Source: Paenibacillus sp. GSMTC-2017 (lineage in GTDB: Bacteria > Bacillota > Bacilli > Paenibacillales > Paenibacillaceae). From it: DNA of 64,000 bases. This document shows positions 63,750 through 64,000 of this stretch, piece after piece. How positions within the stretch are numbered: position 1 is the stretch's first letter; the number at the start of each line of letters is the position of its first letter. The notes under the pieces were generated by a model. It saw only the letters and a list, made by a program, of their open reading frames with translations, made no database searches and was not told the DNA's origin. The stretch spans positions 124,001 through 188,000 of the forward strand of contig NZ_JAECMT010000007.1 in NCBI RefSeq assembly GCF_016019935.1. Reading direction: 5' to 3'. The translations under genes were made by a program, and so were the position numbers.

Positions 63750-64000
63750 GTGATAGAAATGTACGATATTTGGAAAACTTACGCCGACGGCACACATGCA
63801 CTTCGCGGTGTTTCGGTACGCATAGATCGAAACGAATTTGTATATATCGTCGGCCCTTCAGGCGCAGGGAAATCGACTTTTATGAAACTAATCTACCGGG
63901 AAGAGGTTCCGACCAAAGGACAGCTTTCAGTAAACGGCTTTAATATCGGTAAGCTGAAACCACGCAAGATCCCTTATGTAAGAAGAAATATTGGGGTTAT
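63750..64000 (+). CDS. ftsE: Cell division ATP-binding protein FtsE, 3' end outside the window
   Basis: GTG start at 63750. About 83 residues are visible: MIEMYDIWKTYADGTHALRG, VSVRIDRNEFVYIVGPSGAG, then KSTFMKLIYREEVPTKGQ. The Walker A is GPSGAGKS. The text matches FtsE of the FtsEX complex, which controls wall hydrolases or, in Bacillus, entry into sporulation. ftsX is expected just beyond the window. The gap 63542-63749 between this gene and the divergent vanW gene holds GAAATACTAG (63713-63722), a one-mismatch copy of the CTAGTATTCT element. Confidence 0.9.
   Translation, partial: MIEMYDIWKTYADGTHALRGVSVRIDRNEFVYIVGPSGAGKSTFMKLIYREEVPTKGQLSVNGFNIGKLKPRKIPYVRRNIGV

Overview
The window looks like the chromosome of a spore-forming, flagellated, naturally competence-type member of the Paenibacillaceae (Paenibacillus or a close relative). 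The evidence is an S-layer with SLH anchoring modules next to tagA/tagO, an alpha/beta-type spore protein, Gram-positive ribosome binding sites, stalk-domain and Ig-like surface proteins, and a degSU-comF-flg-fliW-csrA-hag-fliDST-hpf-secA-prfB order that parallels Bacillus subtilis. No tRNA, rRNA, CRISPR array, insertion sequence or prophage was seen.

Layout. 1-1927: the end of tagA and all of tagO, for lipid-linked cell-wall polymer synthesis. 2095-21825: a cell-surface block with two very large SLH proteins, the probable main S-layer protein, a secreted repeat protein of unknown function, a small secreted protein and a phosphodiester-glycosidase/stalk protein; a spore protein gene and metK sit inside it. 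21900-23796: degS-degU. 23867-25081: a reverse-strand LPXTG protein with a Pro/Thr repeat stalk. 25343-29273: an unknown membrane protein, then comFA-comFC. 29402-39133: late flagellar genes yvyF-flgM-flgN-flgK-flgL-yviE, fliW-csrA, hag, flaG-fliD-fliS-fliT. 39336-47339: eight tightly packed genes for a CDP-linked, C-methylated 6-deoxyhexose and a glycosyltransferase. 47708-53499: csp, hpf, secA, prfB (with its programmed frameshift) and a YitT-family protein. 53843-61948: a complete argCJBDFGH cluster. 62096-63541: a reverse-strand VanW protein. 63750-end: the start of ftsE.

How it fits together. TagA/TagO help to build the wall polymer to which SLH proteins bind. The flagellar genes carry a clear control layer: SigD-type promoters before flgM, hag and flaG, the FlgM anti-sigma factor, and FliW/CsrA acting on a hag leader whose GGA-loop hairpin is visible. 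The sugar operon directly after fliT has the enzymes for CDP-4-keto-6-deoxyglucose but no 3-dehydrase, plus C- and O-methyltransferase candidates, an epimerase, a reductase and a TPR-glycosyltransferase. A noviose-like or similar branched sugar placed on flagellin or the S-layer is the best candidate here for an undescribed system.

Other points of interest are a SigD promoter embedded in a terminator upstream of flgM, tandem start sites on the S-layer gene, a repeated CTAGTATTCT element that could form competing hairpins at a start codon, and a GC-rich palindrome cluster inside comFA. All calls come from reading the sequence; no database search was run.
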